From contig NZ_LSEF01000123.1 of the NCBI RefSeq assembly GCF_001641695.1, positions 1 through 64,000 on the forward strand: a DNA stretch of 64,000 bases. Reading direction: 5' to 3'. Numbering within the stretch: position 1 is the stretch's first letter; each line of letters starts with the position of its first letter. The translations under genes were made by a program, and so were the position numbers. Origin of the DNA: Bradyrhizobium neotropicale. GTDB taxonomy: Bacteria; Pseudomonadota; Alphaproteobacteria; Rhizobiales; Xanthobacteraceae. Positions 26,027 to 34,723 of the stretch are shown piece by piece. The notes beneath the pieces were generated by a model that was not told the origin of the DNA, did no database searches, and saw only the letters and a program-made list of their open reading frames with translations.

Positions 26027-26984
26027 CTGACGCTTTCCTTCGCAATGAATTGAGACTTCCGGCGTGAAGGAGCTCGCTCGGCAGTTGGTGGCCGACGATC
26101 TCTTCCGCCATCCGTCCGACTTCGATCAACGCATCGAGGTCGACGCCCGTGCGAATCCCCATCTCCTCGCAGAGCAGCACCAGCTCCTCCGTGCAGATGT
26201 TGCCCGCGGCGCCCTTGTGGCCTGCGAAGGGACAGCCGCCCAGTCCGCCGACGGTGGAGTCGAACCGCGTCACTCCCATCCGCAGACCGGCCATTGCATT
26301 GGCGACCGCGAGCCCGCGGGTGTCATGCAGGTGCAGCGTGATCCGCTGGTGCGGCCACTTGCTGCGTACCTCGCCGAGCAGCCGTTCGACCCGCTGCGGC
26401 GTCGCCCAGCCCATCGTGTCCGACAGCGAGATGCTTTCGATCGAGACGCCGCATTCGTCGGCGATGTCGAAGCCGTCCTGAAGCGTGCTGATGACCTGCG
26501 CAGGCGCGATATCACCCTGAAAATTGCAGCCGAACGCCGCCATGACTCCGATCCGCCGAACCGGAACGTTTTTCGACAGGTGAAGGCGGGTCTGCTTGCG
26601 CATCGCTTCAACGTTTTCGGCGTGACTGCGATGCAAATTCTTTCGGGTGAATGCATCGGATGCCGACAGCGAGATCGAGCCCGACAGCGTCAACTTGTCT
26701 GAATGCGCGAGCGCTCTGTCGAGCCCCTTGTCGTTGAACCAGAGCCCCACATAGTGAACGCCGGGCGCAGACCGGAAGCCCGCGACCACGTCATCTGCGT
26801 CTGCCCATCCCGGCACGAGGCGCGGGTTGACGAAGGAACAGACCTGGATGTGCCGAAGTCCGGTTTGCGCCAAAGCCTCGATGAGGCGGATCTTGTCCGC
26901 CGAGCCAATTGGCCCCGGCTCGATCTGGAATCCCTCCCGCGGTCCTTCCTCCTGGATCTCCACTTCGTTGGGCAGATCTCCCAT
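26016..26984 (-). CDS. Hydroxymethylglutaryl-CoA lyase-like protein, copy 1
   Basis: A 322-residue HMGL/DRE-TIM metallolyase family member. It has EIQEEGPREGFQIEPGPIGS (the DGPRDG-like metal/substrate loop), FGCNFQGDIAPAQV, SDTMGWATP, LHLHDTRGLAVANAMAGLRM with the metal His pair, and VGGLGGCPFAGHKGAAGNIC containing the catalytic loop Cys. The ATG at 26984 follows GGGAGGA. True HMG-CoA lyases carry GLGGCPYAKG, so the loop is slightly altered. It is first in a minus-strand operon (lyase, CaiB, SMP-30, MFS, Pht5-like) and divergent from a LysR gene. The cleaved compound is probably a 3-hydroxy-3-methyl acyl-CoA or citramalyl-CoA type substrate. Confidence 0.9.
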   Translation of the reverse strand: MGDLPNEVEIQEEGPREGFQIEPGPIGSADKIRLIEALAQTGLRHIQVCSFVNPRLVPGWADADDVVAGFRSAPGVHYVGLWFNDKGLDRALAHSDKLTLSGSISLSASDAFTRKNLHRSHAENVEAMRKQTRLHLSKNVPVRRIGVMAAFGCNFQGDIAPAQVISTLQDGFDIADECGVSIESISLSDTMGWATPQRVERLLGEVRSKWPHQRITLHLHDTRGLAVANAMAGLRMGVTRFDSTVGGLGGCPFAGHKGAAGNICTEELVLLCEEMGIRTGVDLDALIEVGRMAEEIVGHQLPSELLHAGSLNSLRRKASVVH

Positions 26985-27116
26985 TCGTTCCTCCCGCCCC
27001 GGCGGAATGCGCACCGGGTTCTCGATCCTGCTTTCTCGGCGCAGGATGGCGGGCGCCCTGCTATTTCGTCCAATATTTATTTGACGCTAGTAGCCATATG
27101 TTTTTTAAATACCAGA

Positions 27117-28019
27117 ATGGACATCCGACAGCTTCGTTACTTCATCGCGGTGGCCGAAGAGCTCAACTTCAGCAAGGCCGCGCGCCGTCTCAACCTCAGC
27201 CAGCCTCCCCTCAGCCTTCAGATCAAGGCCCTCGAGCATGAGGTGGGCGCGCCGCTGTTCCTGCGCCAGCGCCGCGGCGTCGAGCTGACCCAGGCCGGAC
27301 AGATCCTGCTTGGGCACGCGCGCGGCGCTCTTGCAGAACTGGATCGCGCGATGGGAACGGCGCAGCGCGCAGCGCGTGGAGAGGCGGGGCTGCTGCGCAT
27401 CGGCTATACGGGATCGGCGCCGATCCATGCATCGTTCTCGAACATCCTGCGCCGCTTCTCGCAAACCTATCCCGAGATACGCCTCGAGCTGCTTCACGCC
27501 TCGACCAGCGAACAGGCCGAGATGCTGACGGAGCGACGGCTCGACCTCGGCTTCCTGCGACCGTCTCCCGTGTTTCCCCTGCCGAAGAACCTGACCATTC
27601 GCCGCCTCTGGCCCGACCCGCTCGAGCTGTTCGCACCGAAGGATCACCTCCTGCTGCGCAAGCGCGGGGCCATCGCCGTGCGAACCTTGGCGTCCCAGCC
27701 CTTCATCTTTTTTGCAAATGCTAGCCGACGCGGATTGAACGGCCATGTCGTTCACCTCTGCGGCGAGGCAGGATTTGCACCGAAGGTGGTTCAGGAAGCC
27801 GAAGACGGCGGCGCCATTCTCGGCCTTGTGGCCGCAGGCTTCGGGATTGCCGTGCTGCCGAATTGCTACGGTCAGATCGCCGTCCGCGATGTCGTCCAGC
27901 GCCCGCTGACCTCGACCGAGGCAAAGAGCCATCTCTGCCTTGCCTACAATCCGGATCGCACGTCCGATCAGCTCATGCGATTTGTCGAAGTCGGGTCCGG
28001 CGCGGCAATGGCCGCCTGA
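27117..28019 (+). CDS. LysR-family transcriptional regulator (CbbR/CatR-like)
   Basis: A 300-residue regulator. The start MDIRQLRYFIAVAEELNFSK at 27117 is the classic LysR N-terminus; the winged helix continues AARRLNLSQPPLSLQIKALE and HEVGAPLFLRQRRGVELTQA. The C-terminal ligand domain has IGYTGSAPIHASFSNILRRF and SEQAEMLTERRLDLGFLRP. It is divergent from the HMG-lyase operon with a 132-base AT-rich gap (CAATATTTATTTGACG, TTTTTTAAATACC) that can hold its target site. It most likely controls that operon. Confidence 0.93.
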   Translation: MDIRQLRYFIAVAEELNFSKAARRLNLSQPPLSLQIKALEHEVGAPLFLRQRRGVELTQAGQILLGHARGALAELDRAMGTAQRAARGEAGLLRIGYTGSAPIHASFSNILRRFSQTYPEIRLELLHASTSEQAEMLTERRLDLGFLRPSPVFPLPKNLTIRRLWPDPLELFAPKDHLLLRKRGAIAVRTLASQPFIFFANASRRGLNGHVVHLCGEAGFAPKVVQEAEDGGAILGLVAAGFGIAVLPNCYGQIAVRDVVQRPLTSTEAKSHLCLAYNPDRTSDQLMRFVEVGSGAAMAA

Positions 28020-28025
28020 CGCCTT

Positions 28026-28054
28026 CTAAATATCAGATAGATTGTATCTGGAGG
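28026..28054 (+). promoter_or_regulatory. Putative LysR-type operator, site C, upstream of the RidA-like gene
   Basis: CTAAATATCAGATAG followed by ATTGTATCTGGAGG. It contains the perfect inverted repeat TATC-A-GATA and matches the element at 30658-30686 in about 23 of 29 positions. The two copies flank the LysR gene 29601-30599 and each precedes a plus-strand gene, which suits one regulator acting on both. Confidence 0.5.
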
Positions 28055-28152
28055 TTAGGCTTGATCCACTGAACGCCATGCGTTTCGCTATTGGATGCCC
28101 CGACGCGGCGATATCCGCTATCTCGGGCTTCAAGGCAATCGTGGAAGCGACA

Positions 28153-29493
28153 GTGACGACAAGCAGCAGATTTCTCGCGATTTTCGTGACCCTCGGCTCT
28201 CTGCTATTGCCGCTTCCCGGCGCGCACGCTGAAGACATTCCATTCTCAAAGCAGGCATTCAGCGTGCTGCCCTCACATCAAGGGCACTTCGCCGACATCG
28301 TCACCGTCGCGGGCCGCAGTCGCACCATTTTTTTGTGGGGCGTCGGCGCGGAAGACGAGGACAGCACCACGCAATATGCGCCTCAAGTCCGTTTTCGTGG
28401 AGAATTTTCAAAGCAGTGCGACTATGCCTTCGACAAGATCGGCCGGATGCTCGCAACCCGGAGCGCGGGACTGGCCGACATCGTCATGCTCCGCGTTTAT
28501 CTGACCGACGCGCGCAACGTCGGCGACCTCTCCAAATGCATCGATCAGCGTTTCGTCGACCTGCCTCGGCCGACACTCACGATTGCGAACATCTCCCAAC
28601 TCGCCCACGCCGGGATGATGATCGAGATCGAGGCAACGGCAGCGATCGCCAACGCGGACAGCGACAACACGTTCTCGATCTTCCGCAACAAGGAGACGCT
28701 CGGCAAATGGAACGTGGGTGCCACCGAGGTTCTCGAAGTCTCCGGCCGCGACAGTACCACCTATGTGTCCGGACTGCATGCCGCCCAGGGAGCGGCGAGC
28801 CAGGGACTGCCGGTCGCGATGTTCCCGCAGGACTTCGTCAGCCAGTGCGCGTATGTGCAGAAGAAGATGAAGACCGAGATGCTCGCCCTCGGAGGCACCA
28901 ACGACAATGTCGTTCGTTCGACGACATTCGTAACGGGAGACGTCCGACAGCCTGACTCTGCCAAGTGCCGTGCGCAACTTCCCAAAGAGGACAAAGTCCG
29001 CGTCCCCGGCACGCTTCTCAACGTGCCGCAGCTCAGTGCACTCGGTGAGACCTTCACCTACGACATCATCGCGATGATGACCGACCCCGGCGACGGTCGG
29101 AGCTTCGCCAGGAAGAACCGTGCCGACGAGACCAATCCAGGTGTCGCCGCCACCGTGACCGTCTCGGGCCCGCGTCGCACTCTCTTTCTCTCCGGCCTCG
29201 GGGCCCCGGCCGAGGATGGCGCCGTTCAGTTTCTTGGAGACTTCCAGGGGCAATGTCGCGCGTCCATGCGCAAGGTCGAAACGCTTCTGTCGACGCAGAA
29301 CGCCAAGCTCGCGGACGTCGCCAAGATGCTCGTCTTCGTCACCGACAGCCGCTATTTCGCCGACTACGGGCGGTGCATGGCGGACGTGTTCGGAACCGGG
29401 ATTCAGCCGGCCCAGACATTCGTGAACGTGGCACGGCTGCCGACGTCGGACATGTTGTTCCAGGTCGACGTGACCGCCGTTACGGCTCAATAG
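28153..29493 (+). CDS. Exported protein of three RidA/YjgF-like domains
   Basis: A 446-residue protein built of a signal peptide (RFLAIFVTLGSLLLPLPG, cleavage near AHA-E) and three tandem RidA-like domains, roughly residues 45-185, 205-325 and 335-446. Each repeats the pattern of a beta-strand start, a Cys-containing helix (GEFSKQCDYAFDKIGRML; FVSQCAYVQKKMKTEM; GDFQGQCRASMRKVETLL), a V-YLTDAR-type strand and a closing strand pair. RidA normally uses a conserved Arg (R105 in E. coli) to hydrolyse enamine/imines; the matching positions here are Thr, Gly and Gln, so classic imine hydrolase activity is not expected. The GTG at 28153 follows GGAAG; an in-frame ATG at 28078 has no ribosome site. 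Role unknown. Confidence 0.72.
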   Translation: MTTSSRFLAIFVTLGSLLLPLPGAHAEDIPFSKQAFSVLPSHQGHFADIVTVAGRSRTIFLWGVGAEDEDSTTQYAPQVRFRGEFSKQCDYAFDKIGRMLATRSAGLADIVMLRVYLTDARNVGDLSKCIDQRFVDLPRPTLTIANISQLAHAGMMIEIEATAAIANADSDNTFSIFRNKETLGKWNVGATEVLEVSGRDSTTYVSGLHAAQGAASQGLPVAMFPQDFVSQCAYVQKKMKTEMLALGGTNDNVVRSTTFVTGDVRQPDSAKCRAQLPKEDKVRVPGTLLNVPQLSALGETFTYDIIAMMTDPGDGRSFARKNRADETNPGVAATVTVSGPRRTLFLSGLGAPAEDGAVQFLGDFQGQCRASMRKVETLLSTQNAKLADVAKMLVFVTDSRYFADYGRCMADVFGTGIQPAQTFVNVARLPTSDMLFQVDVTAVTAQ

Positions 29494-29600
29494 ATAGCTC
29501 CTCGACGTGCCACGATACTCATCTGGCGTTGGAGCAATCCTGCTGCCAGCACAGATCATCGACTCGCAAACACCGACGATGGCACACGTGTCGGCCGGAC

Positions 29601-30599
29601 CTAGCTGCGTACGGGCTTTGCCTTCCCCGAACGATCATTCTCGACGCTTCTGCCGGACCGCCTCTTCGGCTTGTCGAGCACCTCCGCTGGCCATCGGCCG
29701 CTTTTCGCGTCCTGAAGGACGACTTCCCTCAAGATCTTTCTCACTTCCGTAAAGGCTCTGGTCTGAGGATGGTCCGCGAGGGAGATCAGGCAAAGTTCGC
29801 GCATGAGGGTGGGTTCAACGATGCGACGCGCATGAATTCCGCTCGCTAACAGATCGTTTCCCACCGTTGACCTTGCCAGAATGGCGCATCCCAGCCCGGC
29901 TTCGAGTGCCGTGCGCATGATATTCAACGAATCGATCTCGAGCTTCGGGCTCGGCCTGATCTGATTGCGAAGAATCTGCGTCTGGATGATCGCACGCGAA
30001 GTCGGCGGTGTGAGTCCGAGCACTGCGCCTTGAGGTATGTCGGCAAAGGCGATCGGCGAATTCGAACGACCGATGATCTCAGCACGACCGATGAGGAAGA
30101 GCTCTTCCTTCAACAGGGCTTCCCGTTCCAATCGCGCGTCGTTCGACGGATTGAATACAAGAGCGAAGTCGAGCGCTCCAGAGAGTACCTGTTCGGTCAA
30201 ATGCGGGCTCAATCCTTCGCTGATCGTCAGATGAACATTCGGACAGCCCACTCCCACCCCTTGCATGATAGGCAAAGCGCTGACTGCACCAGCGGTGTGG
30301 CTAACGCCGATCGAAACCGGTCCGGCGGCGACCTCCGTGAACGTCTTGACGTCGATTTCAGCCTTGGCCATCGCGGACAGGATCGCACCGGCATGCTCGT
30401 AAAGCCTTCGCCCGGCCGTGGTCAGCGCGATTCCCCGCGGTCGCCGGTCAAGCAGAGTTACGCCCAGCTCGGCCTCGATCTCGGACACATGATGGCTAAG
30501 CGCCGACTGTGCGATGTTGAGCGATTCAGCGGCACGGGCAAACGCGCCAGAGTCCGCGATCGCAACGAAGTAACGCAACTGCCTGAGACTAAGCGTCAT
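29601..30599 (-). CDS. LysR-family transcriptional regulator, probable regulator of the homoprotocatechuate operon
   Basis: A 332-residue LysR protein of the Nac/Cbl-like subgroup: SLRQLRYFVAIADSGAFARA, ESLNIAQSALSHHVSEIEAE, LGVTLLDRRPRGIALTTAGR, then an effector domain (GPVSIGVSHTAGAVSALPIM, NVHLTISEGLSPHLTEQVLS, GALDFALVFNP). The C-terminal 25 residues are a basic tail. The ATG at 30599 gives the standard N-terminus. It is divergent from the nmrA-MFS-ThDP-hpa operon, with a recognisable operator-like element in the 219-base gap, and convergent with the RidA-like gene. Confidence 0.92.
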   Translation of the reverse strand: MTLSLRQLRYFVAIADSGAFARAAESLNIAQSALSHHVSEIEAELGVTLLDRRPRGIALTTAGRRLYEHAGAILSAMAKAEIDVKTFTEVAAGPVSIGVSHTAGAVSALPIMQGVGVGCPNVHLTISEGLSPHLTEQVLSGALDFALVFNPSNDARLEREALLKEELFLIGRAEIIGRSNSPIAFADIPQGAVLGLTPPTSRAIIQTQILRNQIRPSPKLEIDSLNIMRTALEAGLGCAILARSTVGNDLLASGIHARRIVEPTLMRELCLISLADHPQTRAFTEVRKILREVVLQDAKSGRWPAEVLDKPKRRSGRSVENDRSGKAKPVRS

Positions 30600-30657
30600 G
30601 CGGACCCTGCGCTCCCCAATCTGCCGTGGCCTGCGCCGCCGGGCTTCGGATCAACAT

Positions 30658-30686
30658 CTAAAATTCAGATAGTCTCTATATGGAAG
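30658..30686 (+). promoter_or_regulatory. Putative LysR-type operator, site D, upstream of the homoprotocatechuate operon
   Basis: CTAAAATTCAGATAG followed by TCTCTATATGGAAG, with the inverted repeat ATAG-TCT-CTAT inside. It lies in the divergent gap 59 bases from the LysR start and 133 bases from the NmrA-like start, the usual distance for a LysR activator, and is strongly similar to site C at 28026-28054. Confidence 0.55.
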
Positions 30687-30818
30687 ATATAATTGTTAGA
30701 CGTTGGCAAGTCCATCACTCTGCCTCCAAACGATCGCTGGCGTCGACGAAGCAGACGGTCATCCGCCTGACTGCCTGGCTGTGCTCGCACGCAGGGCCTT
30801 CGATCGCGGGAGGATCGT

Positions 30819-31724
30819 ATGATTGGGATTACCGGCGCGTCGGGCTATCTCGGCGGCAGGATACTGCGTTCGGTCGCAGCACAGCGTCCGGCCGGACAAC
30901 CGCTCATCGCGATGACACGCCGGTTGGCGAACGCGGCCGAGCTGAAGCGTTTCGCCGACGACGTCAGACAGGCTGACTTTGCCGCCCCCGAAACGCTCGA
31001 CCTCGCCTTTCGCGGCATCGATACGCTGCTGATCGTATCGGTCGAAGGTCGCGACGAGGAGCGCATTCGCCTTCACCGCAACGCGCTCCAGGCAGCACTC
31101 GCCCGCGGCGTCCGGCGGATCCTCTACACGAGCTTTTTCGACGTCGATCCCAACTCACCCTCGAGCGTCGCGCGCGTTCATCGCATGATGGAAGCCGACC
31201 TCATGTCATCCGACGTCGATTGGGTGATGTTGCGCGACGGTCCCTATGCCGACAATTTCGCCAAAAGGGTCGCCGAGGCGGCGCGGCAGGACGGAATCTT
31301 CCGCATGGCCGCCGGTGAGGCTCGCCTCCCGCTGATTGGTCGTGCCGACCTTGCGGAAGCCGCGGCGGCGGCGGTTCTGTCTGATCGCAGTCAAGTGGCC
31401 TGGCGATTGTCCGGGGCGGAGCTCCTCGGCTGCGCCGAGCTCTGTGCCGCCTTCTCCGAAACATTCGGCTTGTCTGTCAGATACGAGGCGATCTCGGACG
31501 ATGAGCAGGCCACCGACCTGCAACGCCAGGGCTTGCGGACGGACTTGATTGAGCGGCGCATTGCATACGGACGGGCCATCCGTGAGGGCTACATGACGTC
31601 CCTGACGGACGATTTTCAAGACCTCGTGGGCCGCCAACCAATGCGGATTCGCGACCTTCTTCCCACGCTCGACCTCGGCGCGGTGCGACAGGGCGTTCCG
31701 ACGAATGAGGTGAAGGCATCATGA
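30819..31724 (+). CDS. NmrA-like NAD(P)-binding protein (atypical SDR)
   Basis: A 301-residue protein with the glycine-rich GITGASGYLGGRILRSVA at the N-terminus and an NmrA/QOR2-type body (AFRGIDTLLIVSVEGRDEER, RGVRRILYTSFFDVDPNSPS, ESADLM-like MMEADLMSSDVDWVMLRDGP, RMAAGEARLPLIGRADLAEA). It lacks a clear YxxxK catalytic pair, so it may be a redox sensor or a quinone/enone reductase. GGGAGG lies before the ATG at 30819. It overlaps the following MFS gene by 4 bases and is first in the operon. Confidence 0.85.
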   Translation: MIGITGASGYLGGRILRSVAAQRPAGQPLIAMTRRLANAAELKRFADDVRQADFAAPETLDLAFRGIDTLLIVSVEGRDEERIRLHRNALQAALARGVRRILYTSFFDVDPNSPSSVARVHRMMEADLMSSDVDWVMLRDGPYADNFAKRVAEAARQDGIFRMAAGEARLPLIGRADLAEAAAAAVLSDRSQVAWRLSGAELLGCAELCAAFSETFGLSVRYEAISDDEQATDLQRQGLRTDLIERRIAYGRAIREGYMTSLTDDFQDLVGRQPMRIRDLLPTLDLGAVRQGVPTNEVKAS

Positions 31725-33025
31725 CAGGAACGCAGCAGCCGACATCGAATCCCGTCTACGCCAAGGTCGCGTGGCGGATTCTGCCGATCCTCTTCGCCGT
31801 CCAGTTGATCGGCATCGTCGACCGCTTCAATGTCGGATTTGCCCAGCTCCAGATGTCGAAGGAGCTCGGACTGTCGAACGCCGCGTATGGATTCGGCGCA
31901 GGCCTGTTCTTCATCGGCTATTTCGTGTTCGAAATACCGAGCAATATGATCCTCGCCCGCGTCGGTGCCAGAGCATGGTTCACGCGCATTCTCGTGACCT
32001 GGGGCGCAGCGACGCTCGCGATGGCGTTCGTGAAGAACGAGACGTGGTTCTATGTCCTTCGCTTCCTGGTCGGTGCAGCCGAAGCCGGGTTCGCGCCTGG
32101 AACGCAGCTCTATTTTTCACGGTGGTTTCCCAACGAGTATCGTGGACGCGTGAACGGTTGGTTCCTGATGTCCATCCCGCTTGCGGGAATGCTCAATGGG
32201 CCGATCTCGGGAAACATCCTCGGTCATCTCTCGGGCTTTGCGGGCCTATCGGGTTGGCAGTGGCTCTTCCTCACCGAAGGCGTGCTGACGATCCTTCTCG
32301 CTCCCTTGCTGTTTGCGATCCTGCCGAACGAACCGAGGGATGCCGCATGGCTCGGCAAGGATGAACGCCTCGTCGTCGAAGAGGGCGTGGAGACATCGAG
32401 ACGGCTCGCGCATACGCATGCGATCGGAGACATGCTGAGGAGCCCTCGCACGCTTCTGATGGCTGCAGTCTACTTTCTGCTTCTGCTCGGCAATTACGGC
32501 ATTGCGTTCTGGATGCCGCAGATCATCAAGGGCTCCGGAATTTCCGACCCCGTTGCGATCGGCTGGTTCGCGGCAATCCCGTCGCTCTGCGCGTTCGTGG
32601 CGATGCCCATGTTCAGTCGCCTGTCCGACGCCGGCGGCCGCAAATGGTTTCTGGTCGGTGGCGGGCTTACCTCGGTCATCGGTTTGGCGGTGACCTCTCT
32701 GAACAGCACCAACACGACACTCGCCATCATCGGCCTCGCCCTCACAGCAAGCGGTGTGCTCGGCTGCATTCCGGTATTCTGGGCCTATGCGGCCCGGGTC
32801 TATTTCGGTCCGGCCGCGGTCGTCGGTTTCGCGCTGATCAACTCTGTGGGCAACCTCGCCGGCTTCGTCGCTCCCACCTACATCGGCATCGTTGCGGACG
32901 CGACCGGATCGCCGGTGAACGGGGTTCACGCCATCGCCATCGGTCAGGTCGTTGCCACCCTTCTCGTCGCAGTCCTCTTCGACAAGGCCGAGCCGCAGCC
33001 CAGTCTTGAGCCACAAAGACTGTGA
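31721..33025 (+). CDS. MFS transporter, anion:cation symporter (ACS) family
   Basis: A 434-residue permease with 12 helices. ACS features: FAVQLIGIVDRFNVGFAQLQ (helix 1 with Asp-Arg-Phe-Asn), ELGLSNAAYGFGAGLFFIGY, GYFVFEIPSNMILARVGARA, WGAATLAMAFVKNETWFYVL and GAAEAGFAPGTQLYFSRWFP. The ACS family takes up phthalate, 4-hydroxyphenylacetate, tartrate and other organic anions; given the downstream ring-cleavage genes, an aryl-acetate or aryl-pyruvate is the likely cargo. The ATG overlaps the preceding TGA-containing codons (ATGA), showing coupling. Confidence 0.9.
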   Translation: MTGTQQPTSNPVYAKVAWRILPILFAVQLIGIVDRFNVGFAQLQMSKELGLSNAAYGFGAGLFFIGYFVFEIPSNMILARVGARAWFTRILVTWGAATLAMAFVKNETWFYVLRFLVGAAEAGFAPGTQLYFSRWFPNEYRGRVNGWFLMSIPLAGMLNGPISGNILGHLSGFAGLSGWQWLFLTEGVLTILLAPLLFAILPNEPRDAAWLGKDERLVVEEGVETSRRLAHTHAIGDMLRSPRTLLMAAVYFLLLLGNYGIAFWMPQIIKGSGISDPVAIGWFAAIPSLCAFVAMPMFSRLSDAGGRKWFLVGGGLTSVIGLAVTSLNSTNTTLAIIGLALTASGVLGCIPVFWAYAARVYFGPAAVVGFALINSVGNLAGFVAPTYIGIVADATGSPVNGVHAIAIGQVVATLLVAVLFDKAEPQPSLEPQRL

Positions 33026-33070
33026 ACCTCCTGCCACGTCGCCGCGAACATCATCCGAGAGAGCGAAACA

Positions 33071-34693
33071 ATGCATCGTGAGACCACCGGCACCCTGATC
33101 GCTCAGTCCCTGATCAATCACGGGGTCGATACCATCTTCGGTATCCCGGGTGCGCACATGTATGACTTCAACGACGCGCTCTACGAGCAGCGGCACTGGC
33201 TGCGCTTCATCCACACCCGTCACGAACAGGGCGCAGGCTATATGGCCTACGGCTACGCCAAGTCGACTGGAAAGCCCGGCGTCTACACCGTCGTGCCCGG
33301 CCCCGGCGTCCTGAACTCCGGCGCCGCATTGTGCACCGCCTATGGCGCGAACGCGCCGGTCCTTTGCGTCACCGGCAACATCATGTCCGAGCTGATCGGC
33401 CGCGGACGGGGGCAACTTCACGAACTGCCCGATCAGCTCGCGACTCTGCGCGGACTGACCAAAGCGGCTGCACGCATCAATCATCCGAGTGAGACGGGCG
33501 ATGTGATGTCCGCCCTGTTCACGCAGATGCTGAGTGGACGGCAAGGCCCGGTGGCGGTCGAAGCGCCCTGGGACGTGTTTGGCAAAGCAGGCAGTTGCGC
33601 CAACGCCGGTCAAATCGGACGCGCGCTGCAGGCGCCCCAGCCTGATCCGGATGAGATCAAGAAAGCTGCCGCCATAATCGCCGCGGCGAAGACTCCGCTC
33701 ATCATGGTCGGGGGCGGTTCCGTCAATGCCGGCCGAGAGGTGCGAGAACTTGCAGAACGGCTGCAGGCTCCGGTCACGGCCCATCGCTCCGGCAAGGGTA
33801 TTGTGCCGGACGACGATCCGTTCTCGCTCGATTTCGTGGCCGCTCGCGACTACTGGAAAACCGCGGACGTGTTGATCGGCATCGGCAGCCGGCTCGAACT
33901 CCAGTACATGCGCTGGCGCTGGATGCCCAAGGGCATCAAGGTCATCCGCATCGACATCGATCCGACCGAGATGGTGAGGTTGAAGCCGGACGTCGGCATC
34001 GTCGCCAGCGCGATCGACGGAACGCGGGCGCTTATCGACGCGCTGAAGACGACCGCCCCGCCGTCGCGGCGCGATGAGCTGCTTCAGCTCAAGGCCGCGG
34101 CTCGCACCGCCATCGCCGACGTGCAGCCCCAAATGGCCTATCTCGATGCAATCCGCGCGAGCCTGCCGCGAGATGGCTTTTTCGTCGAGGAGGTCAGCCA
34201 GATGGGTTTCACGGGCCGATTTGGCTTTCCCGTATATGCCCCACGGCAATACGTGACGTGCGGCTATCAGGACAATCTTGGGTTCGGCTACAACACTGCG
34301 CTCGGCGTGAAAGTCGCGAATCCGGACAAGCCCGTCGTGTCCGTTTCCGGCGACGGAGGCTTTCTGTTCGGCCTCCAAGAGCTGGCCACAGCCGTGCATC
34401 ACCGCATCAACGTCGTGGCGATCGTCTTCAACAACTCCGCATACGGCAACGTCCTTCGCGATCAACGGCAGGCCTATCAGGGGCGCTATATCGGATCGGA
34501 CCTGACCAATCCCGACTTCGTTCGCCTCGCCGAATCCTTCGGCCTGAAGGGCTACCGCGCGTCCTCGCCTGCTGCATTGAAGAAGACCCTGGACGAAGCG
34601 CTCGCCCTGGATGCGCCGAGCCTGATCGAGGTCCCCGTGGAGAAGGGATCCGAAGCTAGTCCCTGGCCTTTCATCCACCCGCCCGCTTCCTGA
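33071..34693 (+). CDS. Thiamine-diphosphate-dependent enzyme (acetolactate synthase/benzoylformate decarboxylase-like)
   Basis: A 540-residue ThDP enzyme with the three usual domains. The N-terminal Pyr domain has Glu52 in HTRHEQGAGYMAYGYAKSTG, which activates the cofactor; the central domain spans about 190-320; the PP domain has the GDG motif (Gly427-Asp428-Gly429) running to FNN around residue 455. It lacks acetolactate-synthase FAD-binding hallmarks I would expect. Together with the next two aldehyde dehydrogenase genes, a 2-oxo-acid decarboxylase making an aryl-acetaldehyde from an aryl-pyruvate is the best guess. It starts 45 bases after the MFS gene. A carboligase role cannot be excluded. 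Confidence 0.85.
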   Translation: MHRETTGTLIAQSLINHGVDTIFGIPGAHMYDFNDALYEQRHWLRFIHTRHEQGAGYMAYGYAKSTGKPGVYTVVPGPGVLNSGAALCTAYGANAPVLCVTGNIMSELIGRGRGQLHELPDQLATLRGLTKAAARINHPSETGDVMSALFTQMLSGRQGPVAVEAPWDVFGKAGSCANAGQIGRALQAPQPDPDEIKKAAAIIAAAKTPLIMVGGGSVNAGREVRELAERLQAPVTAHRSGKGIVPDDDPFSLDFVAARDYWKTADVLIGIGSRLELQYMRWRWMPKGIKVIRIDIDPTEMVRLKPDVGIVASAIDGTRALIDALKTTAPPSRRDELLQLKAAARTAIADVQPQMAYLDAIRASLPRDGFFVEEVSQMGFTGRFGFPVYAPRQYVTCGYQDNLGFGYNTALGVKVANPDKPVVSVSGDGGFLFGLQELATAVHHRINVVAIVFNNSAYGNVLRDQRQAYQGRYIGSDLTNPDFVRLAESFGLKGYRASSPAALKKTLDEALALDAPSLIEVPVEKGSEASPWPFIHPPAS

Positions 34694-34723
34694 GACAGCG
34701 ATACCGATCACGAGGACATACCC

